Shown here: positions 8,158 to 15,893 of the stretch, piece after piece
Numbering within the stretch: position 1 is the stretch's first letter
Layout of the letters: each line of letters starts with the position of its first letter
From: Streptomyces brevispora
Lineage (GTDB): Bacteria; Actinomycetota; Actinomycetes; Streptomycetales; Streptomycetaceae
Assembly: GCF_007829885.1 (NCBI RefSeq)
Contig: NZ_VIWW01000001.1
Coordinates: 5,394,001-5,458,000, forward strand
DNA length: 64,000 bases
Reading direction: 5' to 3'
Notes under the pieces: model-generated
The model's database searches: none
What the model saw: only the letters and a program-made list of their open reading frames with translations
What the model was told of the DNA's origin: nothing
Translations under genes and position numbers: made by a program

Positions 8158-10641
8158 TCAGCCGCGCCGGACGCGGCCCGCGAGCCGCCTGCCCAGCCGG
8201 CCGAGGGTGCCCTGGCCCCGGCGGTTCCAGTCGCGGAAGGCCTCGGCCCGGCCGCTGCTGCCCGAGCGCCCGACGGCCTCCTCCACGGCCGCCACCCCGT
8301 CGGCGGACAGCGCACGCACCGCGGGGCGCAGCACCTCCTCCAGCAGGGCGGCGGTGGTCCGGCTCCACTCGGCTCCCGCGTGCGGGTGGGCCGTCCACAC
8401 GGCGAAGCAGCCGGCCGCGTAGCCGGGGTCGGCCTCCAGCCTCGCCCGGACGTCGGGGCCGTGCGCGGCCCGGTCGTACGCGGCGATGAGGTCCGCGTCG
8501 CCGCTGTGCGCGAGGGCGTACAGCTCCGCCTCCGGGCCGTCCGGGGCGAGCAGCCGCCCGGCCAGGGCGCCGAACGCGTGGCCGAGCACCTCCGGCTCCA
8601 CCGGCTCGGCGCCCGGCCGCAGCGCGCGGACCCGTTCCGCCCAGTCCGGCGCCGCCGACCCCGACCGCAGCTCGCGGGCGAACTCCAGGAGCAGCAGGGC
8701 CCCGCGCGCCCGCCCCCCGATCTCCTGCGGGAAGCCGCGCAGCAGGTCATGGGCGAGCTCGGACGCGGCCTCGTCGTCGGCGGGGGCGTTCAGCGCCGCG
8801 GCGACCAGGTGCGACCAGGTGCCGGCCGTCCGGTGCGCGTCCGAGGTCGCGGCGTCCAGCAGCAGCCGGGCCTCGCCCACCGTCGGGGGACCGGCCTCCC
8901 ACACCAGGCCCACCGCCGTCCGCAGCACCAGCGGCTCGGCGAACGGCGACATTCCGGCGGCCCGCAGCACCCGCTGCACCGCGCCCACCCGGTCGGCGCC
9001 GCAGCCCGCCTTGGCCTCGGGCGCCTCCGCGCACATCCGCAGGTGCGGCAGCGACTGCGTGCCGGTGAACGGCAGCGCCACCCGGCCCAACAGCCGCTCC
9101 GCCCCGGAGGGGTCATCCGGCGCGATCCGGTCCAGTGCGCCGAGCAGCGCCGTACGGACGTCGAACTGCTCGTCCATCAGCTCCAGCAGCGCGGGCGCCC
9201 AGCCGGGTGCGTCCTGCGCGTCCGTGTCCCGCGCGTCCGTGTCCCGCGCGTCCGTGAGGAGGGCGGGCGCCAGCCGCCGTACGAGGCCGGGCAGCAGCTC
9301 CGCGCAGTCCACGCCGAGCAGCCGGGCCACCCGCAGCAACTGCACGGTCCGGGCCACGTCCAGCCCGACGCCCGCGCCGCTCAGCTCGGTCAGGATCTCC
9401 GGGCCGAGCACGGCGGCGACGGCCGCGCCCTCCGGACCGCTGAAGGCCGTGCGGCCGGGCAGCTCCACGGAGCCGTTCCCGCCGCGTACCGCTTCGGTGA
9501 CCAGCATCGCGGCCAGTGGGGTCGTGGTGGTCGCGGGGGAGCGGCCGTCCAGCGCGGCGAACAGCCGACCCGCGGCGTCGAACTCGGCCCCGGTGCGGTC
9601 GTCGACCCCTGCCGCGGTCAGCGCGTCGACCAGTTGCCGGGTGCGCTTGGCGTCCAGCGCGTAGGGCCGCTCGGCGGCCCAGCCCGCGGCGGCGGCCCTC
9701 TCGTTCGGCCCCAGCGCGATGCCCGCGCACAGGGCCGTCACGGCCACCGGCCCGGCGGCGAACGGCTCCCCGGGCAGCTCGGCCGCCTCCCGGAACAGTT
9801 CCGGTACCCGGTTTCGCCAGATCCGGGCGACGGTCTCGGCCCAGGGGTCGTCCACCGCCCCCTCCGGGCGGGGACCGGTGCAGGTGTGCACGCGGAGCCC
9901 GGGACCGGACAGCTCGTGCGCGTCCTGCGGCAGCACGCCGATGATCTGCTGCGGGGCGCGCTGCGGGTGCCGGGCGTACGTGGTGAAGGTCAGCCGCTCG
10001 GTGCTCTCCTGGGGCAGGACGGCCGCGGCCAGCGCGAGCCATCGGGCCACGTCCACGCTCTGCCGCTCGACGATCACGACCTTCGACGGCTCGGCCGTCT
10101 CGCTCAGCCGGCGCAGGTCGGACAGGACGCCCGCGAGCCAGGGGCCGCGGGAGACGGCGAAGTCGTTGAGCCCCTCACGTTCACCGGTGCGGCCCGTGGC
10201 GGCGGGGAGCGCGGTGACCGGATCCACCGCCGGTATCCGGGCCGGTGTCGCGGCGGCCCAGCGGGCCGACCGGCAGGCGGTGATCGGGAGTATCCCGCTC
10301 GGCAGCCGGGTGCCGGCGGGGAGATGGACCGCGTGGGCGTGGAAGCGCAGCGAGGACAGCTGCGGGGTGCGTACCGGTACGGTCCGGGCCAGCAGATGGC
10401 TGCCGTCGGACAGCACACTGAAGCTGAACGATTCGGGGAGTGCGCGCAGCGCGTTGTCCGTGACCTGTCGAGGGGTGCCGGTCGGCGGCTCGTACGCCAG
10501 GAGCGGACCGGCCTCGGTCAGCGCCGACGCGGGTATCGCCGCGTCAACTGCGCTGAAACGGGCGGGTATCGCCGCGTCCTCGCTGCTTTCCGGACCGTCC
10601 CCGTACGTTGCGGAGGTGTAGTGCAACTGCGCGAGGCTCAT
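8158..10641 (-). CDS. GTPase-associated protein 1 (GAP1-N2 domain) family protein
   Basis: An 827-residue protein starting MSLAQLHYTSATYG, the characteristic opening of the GAP1-N2 domain. That domain is known from predicted GTPase-centred conflict/signalling loci in actinomycetes. The N-terminal third contains GLNDFAVSRGPWLAGVLSDLRRL and VVIVERQSVDVARWLALAAAVLP. The rest is alanine/leucine-rich helical repeat-like sequence, ending in a basic tail (GRLGRRLAGRVRRG). A DARDT-type triplet repeat (9216-9260) sits in the middle. The usual companions (TRAFAC GTPase, vWA, MoxR) are absent from this window, so it is an orphan. Start 10641 avoids 16 poorly supported upstream codons. Confidence 0.75.
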   Translation of the reverse strand: MSLAQLHYTSATYGDGPESSEDAAIPARFSAVDAAIPASALTEAGPLLAYEPPTGTPRQVTDNALRALPESFSFSVLSDGSHLLARTVPVRTPQLSSLRFHAHAVHLPAGTRLPSGILPITACRSARWAAATPARIPAVDPVTALPAATGRTGEREGLNDFAVSRGPWLAGVLSDLRRLSETAEPSKVVIVERQSVDVARWLALAAAVLPQESTERLTFTTYARHPQRAPQQIIGVLPQDAHELSGPGLRVHTCTGPRPEGAVDDPWAETVARIWRNRVPELFREAAELPGEPFAAGPVAVTALCAGIALGPNERAAAAGWAAERPYALDAKRTRQLVDALTAAGVDDRTGAEFDAAGRLFAALDGRSPATTTTPLAAMLVTEAVRGGNGSVELPGRTAFSGPEGAAVAAVLGPEILTELSGAGVGLDVARTVQLLRVARLLGVDCAELLPGLVRRLAPALLTDARDTDARDTDAQDAPGWAPALLELMDEQFDVRTALLGALDRIAPDDPSGAERLLGRVALPFTGTQSLPHLRMCAEAPEAKAGCGADRVGAVQRVLRAAGMSPFAEPLVLRTAVGLVWEAGPPTVGEARLLLDAATSDAHRTAGTWSHLVAAALNAPADDEAASELAHDLLRGFPQEIGGRARGALLLLEFARELRSGSAAPDWAERVRALRPGAEPVEPEVLGHAFGALAGRLLAPDGPEAELYALAHSGDADLIAAYDRAAHGPDVRARLEADPGYAAGCFAVWTAHPHAGAEWSRTTAALLEEVLRPAVRALSADGVAAVEEAVGRSGSSGRAEAFRDWNRRGQGTLGRLGRRLAGRVRRG
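9216..9260. repeat. Three 15-bp tandem repeats inside the GAP1-N2 gene
   Basis: Three consecutive 15-bp units (gcgcgtccgtgtccc and near copies) at 9216-9230, 9231-9245 and 9246-9260. They are in frame and encode a repeated Asp-Ala-Arg-Asp-Thr-type stretch in a variable linker, so copy-number change would be tolerated. Confidence 0.8.
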
Positions 10642-10816
10642 GCGTTGGCTCTCTTCGTCCCTGCCATGAATGTCCCCTGCCACCCACACCCGCCGTCCCG
10701 TGGTGGCAGCGCCGCCCCGGAAGAGCGACGACCCCGGCGGGGAGAGTTCCGCAGTCGCTGGGGCGACGCTATCAAGGACCCGCGTGCCCTTGCGGCGCGA
10801 AGCCCGAGCGGGGACA

Positions 10817-11319
10817 TCACCCTCGGGGCCGGTGGTCCCGAAGGGCCCGTGCGATCAGGTCGTGGATCAGGAACTCCCCGGGGCCGCGGTTCTCCCTGAT
10901 GCGGTCGAGGCCGTCAAGGGTGAACCAGCCGTAGGCGGAGTGCTTGGACCACTCCAGGGCGGGCCGGCCCAAGTCGCCTTCGACCTCGACGAGATAGTCC
11001 GCCTCGTGGCGCAGGCCCCGCCGTCGTCGCCGGTCCAGGTGCTGGTGCCGAGGAAGCGCCGCACATGGCGCAGCCGCCAGCCGGTCTCCTCCTCGACCTC
11101 CCGGGCCAGCGCGTTCAGAAGCGGTTCACCGGCCTCGACATGGCCGCCCACGATGTCCCACGTGTCGGGAAAGAGACGGCGGTCGGGGCTTCGCTTCTGC
11201 GCGAATGCCGCGCCGTCCTCGTTGAGGATGACCGCACCGACGGTCCACAGCGTGCCGGGGAGGGGGACGGGCACCTCGACGCCGCCGCTGACGGTGAACG
11301 AGCCTTTGTCTGTTGGCAT
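10817..11319 (-). pseudogene. NUDIX hydrolase broken by a single-base frameshift
   Basis: The first frame starts MPTDKGSFTVSGGVEVPVP at 11319 and holds a complete NUDIX box, GGHVEAGEPLLNALAREVEEETGW. After WTGDDGG it runs into low-complexity sequence. The next frame continues the family exactly: GLRHEADYLVEVEGDLG, SKHSAYGWFTLDGLDRI, GEFLIHDLIARAL, stop at 10819-10817. The break lies in a run of four C (11016-11019 on the plus strand); five would restore the frame. This is either a true inactivating deletion or a homopolymer sequencing error. The catalytic box is upstream of the break, but the fold's C-terminal half is lost. Confidence 0.85.
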
Positions 11320-11401
11320 AACCGCCAGCCTGGGAAGTCGTGCCCCGGGCGACCAGTATTCGCCCTTGTGGCCGACGACGCGCCCTCGCCAGAGTGTGGG
11401 A

Positions 11402-11956
11402 ATGATCCTTCCCTTCACCCACGACGGTGAGCCTGGCAGCGTGACCGTGGACCTCGAACAGGTCGATGATCCGCTGACGATCGGCAAGCACCCCGCCACG
11501 CGGGGCTTCCCGTGCTGCACTTCTGCCGTGACCTATCCCGGCAGGGGATATCGGGCCATGTTCGGCTGGGTCCAGTTCGTCCGGTCGACGGACAACAGCA
11601 GTGGCGGTGCCGACTTCGACATGGACCCGTTCATCCTGTTCGAGGACGCGCCCTCCCCGTACGCCTTCTTCGGCTACCGACCCACCCTGTTCGACGCCCC
11701 GTCACGGGCCGAACGCCGGCCCATGGCCTGGCTCGCGCACAGCTTCCTGGCCCACACGCCACTGGACCGCGAACAGCGGTACGTGATGCCGCTGACCGGC
11801 TTCTCCTGGGGCTTCGACGTCGATGCAGCGGGAGACATCACCGTCCGGCCGGCGGCGGCCCTGACCGCCGCCGACTGGCACGAGCACCTGCCGTACCTGG
11901 ACACCACCCACCCGGCCTGGGAGTTCGACAAATGGCGGGCGGGCGCTCAGCCCTGA
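11402..11956 (+). CDS. Hypothetical protein
   Basis: A 184-residue acidic, aromatic-rich soluble protein starting MILPFTHDGEPGSVTVDLEQ. It contains YRAMFGWVQFVRS, DFDMDPFILFEDAPSPYAFFGYRPTLFDAPSR and HSFLAHTPLDREQ. I do not recognise the family. It has no signal peptide or membrane segment. It is divergent from the broken NUDIX gene with 82 bases between the starts, and it overlaps the DUF397 gene end by ten bases. A GTG two codons upstream is an alternative start. Confidence 0.65.
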   Translation: MILPFTHDGEPGSVTVDLEQVDDPLTIGKHPATRGFPCCTSAVTYPGRGYRAMFGWVQFVRSTDNSSGGADFDMDPFILFEDAPSPYAFFGYRPTLFDAPSRAERRPMAWLAHSFLAHTPLDREQRYVMPLTGFSWGFDVDAAGDITVRPAAALTAADWHEHLPYLDTTHPAWEFDKWRAGAQP

Positions 11957-12192
11957 ACCGCGTACGTGACGAAGTGGGTCCAGGTGGTGGGGGAGAGGGC
12001 GAGTTGGGGGCCCTCTTCGACCTTGGAGTCCCGGATGTGGACGGTGGTGGGGCAGGTGGCGACCTCTACACAGTCGTCCCCGGAGCCGCTGCTGTAGCTC
12101 GACTTGTGCCAGGACAGGGCGACTTCGACGCAGGAGTCGCCGTCGCCGCCGCTGTAGCTGCTCTTGAACCAGGACAGTTCTGTGGTGCTCAT
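11947..12192 (-). CDS. DUF397 protein with duplicated domain
   Basis: An 81-residue protein with two adjacent copies of the DUF397 core: SWFKSSYSGGDGDSCVEVA at residues 7-25, then SWHKSSYSSGSGDDCVEVA at 27-45. A single HIRDSK tail follows. DUF397 proteins accompany WhiJ/Scr1-type regulators in Streptomyces and are thought to act as small partners or toxin-like effectors opposed by them. The start codon overlaps the stop of the XRE gene (ATGA), which implies translational coupling. Confidence 0.88.
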   Translation of the reverse strand: MSTTELSWFKSSYSGGDGDSCVEVALSWHKSSYSSGSGDDCVEVATCPTTVHIRDSKVEEGPQLALSPTTWTHFVTYAVQG

Positions 12193-13004
12193 ATCGCTCC
12201 TCGCATCCGCCGCAACAGGCTCAAGGAGTCCTCCAAGGAGAGAGCCTGCGAACGCATCCTGGCATATCGCATTTGGAGCATGCTCACGACTTTGGGATCG
12301 GAGATGAACTGACCGCTCTCCTGCCCCTCGCAGTAGCCGAACCAGCGGTTCTCGGGGGTCTCCAGAAGCCTCATGGGGCCGCCCAACCCAGCATGGTGCT
12401 CCCGCATCACTGGCATGATCTGAATCTCGATGTTCCGGAGCGAGACGAGCTCCAAAAGGTGTTCGACCATTCCGACGGTGACGTCCACGCCACCGGTCCT
12501 GCGCAGCAACAGATGTTCTTCGAGGATGAAGCTGTACGCGGTGTTGGGCCGCTGCCGCAACAACTCCTGGCGTTCCAGTCGCGCCGCCAACTGGGTCTCG
12601 ATCTGCTCGTCGCCCAGCGGCGGCAACTGCTCGGCGAACAGCGCCCGAGCGTACGCCTCCGTCTGCAACAGGCCAGGGATCAAACGGCATTCGTACGTCT
12701 GGAGGGTGATCGCGTCCTGCTCCAGCTGCGCCCACTGGCGGAACCAGCTCGCCAGCCCGCGCCGCCGCGACAGATGCTTGGCCGCCGCGCGCACGACCCC
12801 CATGCCGTCGAGGGCCACCTCCGACCGTTCCACGAAGGCGGGCGGCGGGAAGCGGCGGCCCTGCTCGATCGAGGCGACCATCGTCACCGAGTACTGCACC
12901 AAGGGCGCAAACTCCTCCTGGGTGAGTCCGGCCCGTTTGCGTAAGACCTTGACCACCTCGCCGAAGGCCTTGAGGCTGTCCGAGGGCTCGGGCTCGTCGG
13001 CCAT
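12189..13004 (-). CDS. WhiJ/Scr1-type XRE transcriptional regulator (HTH plus DUF5753)
   Basis: A 271-residue regulator. A helix-turn-helix lies at about residues 10-65 (LKAFGEVVKVLRKRAGLTQEEFAPL, then MVASIEQGRRFPPPAF). The DUF5753 domain follows, with ITLQTYECRLIPGLLQTEAYARALF, the segment typical of this family. WhiJ-like proteins affect differentiation and antibiotic production in Streptomyces coelicolor, working with adjacent DUF397 and ATP-binding proteins. The stop overlaps the DUF397 start, and the gene is divergent from the ATP-binding protein gene. Confidence 0.9.
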   Translation of the reverse strand: MADEPEPSDSLKAFGEVVKVLRKRAGLTQEEFAPLVQYSVTMVASIEQGRRFPPPAFVERSEVALDGMGVVRAAAKHLSRRRGLASWFRQWAQLEQDAITLQTYECRLIPGLLQTEAYARALFAEQLPPLGDEQIETQLAARLERQELLRQRPNTAYSFILEEHLLLRRTGGVDVTVGMVEHLLELVSLRNIEIQIMPVMREHHAGLGGPMRLLETPENRWFGYCEGQESGQFISDPKVVSMLQMRYARMRSQALSLEDSLSLLRRMRGAI

Positions 13005-13157
13005 GTGCGGTCACCTTTCGCGCGCTGTTCCCCGTCCACAACGAGCCCATGGTCACGCATAGTTATCGACACTGTCCACTCTCTGTGCTCGTACGCTGAC
13101 CCAGCGTACGAGTGGCGTGGCTGGTCGCAGGGGCCGAGCCCGGCAAGGCTGACCCGC

Positions 13158-13619
13158 ATGGAAGCATCCATCACCCCCCACCGGCCGCGCACCGAGAGGC
13201 TGTTCGTGCAGCGGTTCAGCTCCACCCCCCGAGGCGCCAGGCTCGCCCGCAGGCTCGCCGTTCATCAGCTGAACGTCTGGGGCATCCCGTACCGCTCGGA
13301 CATGTCCGACACTGCCGCGCTGCTGGTGGCCGAACTGGCGGCCAACGCGGCGACGCACGGCCGGGTACCGGGGAGGGACTTCGAGCTGCTGCTGGGCATG
13401 GACGCCGCAGGTCCCGAGCGGCTCGGCAGGCTCCGGATCGAGGTCACCGACACCCGGGGCGAGTGCCGTCCGCCCGGCCCCGGGGAGGTCGTGAAACCGC
13501 CGCCCGGGTCCGGCAGCGGGCACGGTCTGGTGCTCGTCGAGGCGCTGGCGGACCGTTGGGCGGTGCTGGAGCGTGTACCGGGGAAGACGGTCGGCGTGGA
13601 ACTGGACCTGTTGTACTGA
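13158..13619 (+). CDS. ATP-binding protein, anti-sigma-factor-like (HATPase_c_2)
   Basis: A 153-residue single-domain GHKL ATPase of the RsbW/SpoIIAB type. The N box is LLVAELAANAATHG, the G1 box IEVTDTRGECRP, and the G2 box GSGHGLVLVEALADRW. Such proteins either phosphorylate anti-anti-sigma factors or act as partners of WhiJ-type regulators. The divergent arrangement with the XRE/DUF397 pair is the classical Streptomyces module. AAGGCT (13145-13150) lies seven bases before the ATG without a Shine-Dalgarno, so the message may be leaderless. Confidence 0.85.
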   Translation: MEASITPHRPRTERLFVQRFSSTPRGARLARRLAVHQLNVWGIPYRSDMSDTAALLVAELAANAATHGRVPGRDFELLLGMDAAGPERLGRLRIEVTDTRGECRPPGPGEVVKPPPGSGSGHGLVLVEALADRWAVLERVPGKTVGVELDLLY

Positions 13620-13640
13620 ATCCGGCCCCGCCCCGACCGG

Positions 13641-14261
13641 TTACTCGAAGCGGGACGTGTCGCCGGCGCCCCGGCGTACGATCTCCAGCTCGCCGCTGGA
13701 GAAGTCGATGACGGTGGTCGGCTCCGTCCCGCAGTCGCCGGAGTCGACCACGACGTCCACTTCGTGGTCGAGGCGCTCCTTGATCTCCCAGCCCTGGGTC
13801 ATCGGCTCCTCCTCGTCGGGCAGGAGCAGGGTGCTGGAGAGCAGCGGCTCGCCGAGTTCGGCCAGTAGGGCCTGGACGACGGCGTGGTCGGGGATGCGGA
13901 CGCCGACGGTCTTCTTCTTCGGGTGCAGCAGCTGGCGCGGCACCTCCTTCGTCGCCGGAAGGATGAAGGTGTACTGGCCGGGCGTCGCCGCCTTGATCGC
14001 GCGGAACACGTCGTTGTCGATCTGCACGAACTGCCCGAGCTGGGAGAAGTTCTGGCACATGAGCGTGAAGTGATGGCGGTCGTCGAGGTTGCGGATCGCG
14101 CGGATGCGGGAGATGCCGTCACGGCTGCCGAGCTGACATCCCAGCGCGTAACAGGAGTCCGTCGGATACGCGACGAGTGCGCCGGAGCGGATGCTGTCGG
14201 CCACGGTGCTGATGGTGCGCCGCTGGGGGTTTTCGGGATGTACATCGAAATACTTCGCCAT
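13641..14261 (-). CDS. L-threonylcarbamoyladenylate synthase-family protein (YciO/YrdC/Sua5)
   Basis: A 206-residue YrdC-domain protein. It has the RNA/nucleotide-binding pocket sequences TISTVADSIRSGALVAYPTDSCYALGC and RHHFTLMCQNFSQL, then PGQYTFILPATKEVPRQL and KKKTVGVRIPDH. TsaC/Sua5 members make threonylcarbamoyl-AMP for tRNA t6A. The DVHPENPQ start and length fit the YciO branch, whose role is less certain, so I do not assign tsaC. It is convergent with the ATP-binding gene (gap 21 bases). Confidence 0.82.
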   Translation of the reverse strand: MAKYFDVHPENPQRRTISTVADSIRSGALVAYPTDSCYALGCQLGSRDGISRIRAIRNLDDRHHFTLMCQNFSQLGQFVQIDNDVFRAIKAATPGQYTFILPATKEVPRQLLHPKKKTVGVRIPDHAVVQALLAELGEPLLSSTLLLPDEEEPMTQGWEIKERLDHEVDVVVDSGDCGTEPTTVIDFSSGELEIVRRGAGDTSRFE

Positions 14262-14370
14262 TCGGCGAGTCTACGGCCGCGGAGGCGGGCGGTCCGGCCC
14301 GCAAGCAGGTTGCCCCGCCCCGGGAGGGACAGGACAACCTGTTCGGGTGGCGAGGGCCGGCCGGGGCTCG

Positions 14371-14825
14371 TCAGGCCTTGGCCTCGGACGTCTCGGGCAC
14401 TTCACGTGTTGCGGGCCGGGCGATCACGGGCTCCGGCTTCGCGGCGGCCCGTACGGGGATGAGGGCGGCGATCACCGCTGCTGCCAGCCCCACGCCGCGG
14501 CCGATCAGCATGGCGGCGCGGAATCCGCCTGCCGACGGCAGGACGTGGCCGCCGAAGCCCGTGGTCATCTGGGCCATCACGACACCGATGACGGCGGCGG
14601 ACAGGGAGCTGCCGATCGAGCGCATCAGCGTGTTGAAGCTGTTGGCCGAGGCGGTCTCGGACTGCGGCACGGCCGACATGATGAGCGCCGGCAGGTGTCG
14701 AGCAGCCTTGGGAGTTCCGCGATCAGCGGCACCACCAGGGTCTGCGTGATCGCGGCCACGATGCCCGCGAAGGCGAGGATGCCGACAACGCCGCCTGCGC
14801 GGGCTGTGGGCTGGATTCTGTCCAC
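14371..14825 (-). pseudogene. MFS drug-efflux transporter, internal-deletion remnant
   Basis: A GTG at 14825 with a good AGGAG site starts the N-terminus of a DHA2-type MFS pump (MDRIQPTARAGGVVGILAFA, ending ELPRLLDT). Directly after it, in a different frame, comes the C-terminal end of the same family: ALIMSAVPQSETASANSFNTL, a last membrane segment and a charged tail ending at 14371. About 1 kb of coding sequence, ten or more membrane helices, is missing. The junction is near 14693/14694. The remaining ORF encodes only 66 residues, so no transporter can be made. It is divergent from an intact marR. Confidence 0.88.
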
Positions 14826-14886
14826 GGGTACTCCTGTAGCTGTGCCGTGCCATGACGGGATGCGTCATGAAGTAGATGTGCACCGT

Positions 14887-14925
14887 ACATTAAATGTGGA
14901 TCATACACACGAAGTGCATCATGCA
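14887..14925. promoter_or_regulatory. Two 11-bp palindromes in the marR/MFS intergenic region
   Basis: ACATT-A-AATGT at 14887-14897 and TGCAT-C-ATGCA at 14915-14925 are perfect odd-centred palindromes. Their centres are 28 bp apart, in an unusually A/T-rich divergent promoter region. MarR repressors bind such dyads to control themselves and a divergent transporter. The assignment as operators is inference. Confidence 0.45.
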
Positions 14926-15009
14926 TACAGTCCGTGGTATATCTGTACGGAGAGTTGGCCTTCCCGGCGGGGAGGCAAGCCCCGCACCCGCAGTTGAAAG
15001 AAGCCTCGC

Positions 15010-15456
15010 GTGGACAAGCCCGTGGACCGCATCGAGTTCGAGACCATGCTTCTCGGCCGCCATATGAATCTGCTCGCCTCCAGGGGAGACGGCCGGCTGG
15101 ACCGGAGCGCCTACATTCTCCTCAGCCGCATTCAGGTCGAGGGCCCGATGTCCATCGGTGACCTCCGGGACGCCTTCGGTCTGGACGCCTCCACGCTGAA
15201 CCGGCAGACCGCCGCCATGCTGCGGGCCGGTGTCGTCGAGCGCATTCCCGACCCGGACGGCGGCATCGCCCGGAAGTTCGTCATCACGGAGGAGGGCACG
15301 CGGCGCCTGGACCGCGACCGGTCGGAGAATCTGGACGGCCTCGGCGCGCTGCTGGCCGACTGGACCCCCGAGGAGGCGGCCCAGCTCGCGGACAGCCTCG
15401 CCCGGCTCAACCGCGACATCGAACGCCTCGACGGGCGGCCCTGGCCGCGGGACTGA
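15010..15456 (+). CDS. MarR-family transcriptional regulator
   Basis: A 148-residue winged-helix regulator: LDRSAYILLSRIQVEGPMSIGDLRDAFGLD forms helices 2-3, STLNRQTAAMLRAGVVERIPDPDGGI the recognition helix, ARKFVITEEGTRRL the wing. N- and C-terminal helices for dimerisation are intact. The GTG at 15010 follows GAAAGAAG. It is divergent from an MFS gene that now carries a large deletion, so this looks like a ligand-responsive repressor that has lost its transporter target. Two palindromes in the gap are likely operators. Confidence 0.88.
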   Translation: MDKPVDRIEFETMLLGRHMNLLASRGDGRLDRSAYILLSRIQVEGPMSIGDLRDAFGLDASTLNRQTAAMLRAGVVERIPDPDGGIARKFVITEEGTRRLDRDRSENLDGLGALLADWTPEEAAQLADSLARLNRDIERLDGRPWPRD

Positions 15457-15489
15457 TCACCGGGGCCGGGGTCGGCCCCTTCCGCTACG

Positions 15490-15624
15490 CGCAAGCTGCC
15501 CGAACTCGATCGACACATCGCGCAGACTCAGGCCCTGCGGCAGGCAGTCGCGGACTGCCCGGAGTGCGGCTGCATGAAATTCGATCAGTGCGTACTGCTC
15601 GATACAACGGACGCGGCACCCTGA
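15490..15624 (+). pseudogene. C-terminal fragment of a MerR-family regulator
   Basis: Codons from 15490 read RKLPELDRHIAQTQALRQAV, then CPECGCMKFDQCVLLD and a stop at 15622-15624. This is the characteristic end of SoxR-like/MerR regulators: a dimerisation helix followed by the cysteine cluster CxxCxC-CVL. No DNA-binding half exists upstream. The fragment is in the same frame as the preceding marR but separated by its stop. I treat it as a relic left by a deletion or rearrangement. Confidence 0.6.
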
Positions 15625-15678
15625 CCGCACAGCCGACGGCCGTGCAACTGCCGGGCTCTGTCGCCGGGAGGCGGCAAC

Positions 15679-15792
15679 GCGCGCCCACATTTCGAAACGG
15701 TCGGTACGGCGGCGACGCGCGCCCACATTTCGAAACGGTCGGTACGGCGGCGACGCGCGCCCACATTTTGAAACGGTCGGTACGGCGGCGAC
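15679..15792. repeat. Three tandem copies of a 38-bp repeat
   Basis: Units at 15679-15716, 15717-15754 and 15755-15792 begin GCGCGCCCACATTTCGAAAC and end GGCGGCGAC. The first two are identical and the third differs by one base (TTTTGAAA for TTTCGAAA). Each carries a TTTCGAAA palindrome. A five-base partial copy follows. No transposase is adjacent. The copies lie between a MerR relic and a GNAT gene. Confidence 0.9.
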
Positions 15793-15893
15793 GCGACGTG
15801 GCTGTCCTGAGCGAGTGTCCTTCCTGCGCCTCGGGACTGGCCGGCGGGTCAATTGTAAGGTCAGACGCTGACTTCGCCTGACAGGATCGGGCC

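Noticed and set aside
15679..15792. A short CRISPR array
   Set aside because: The 38-bp units are contiguous with no spacers and there are no cas genes.
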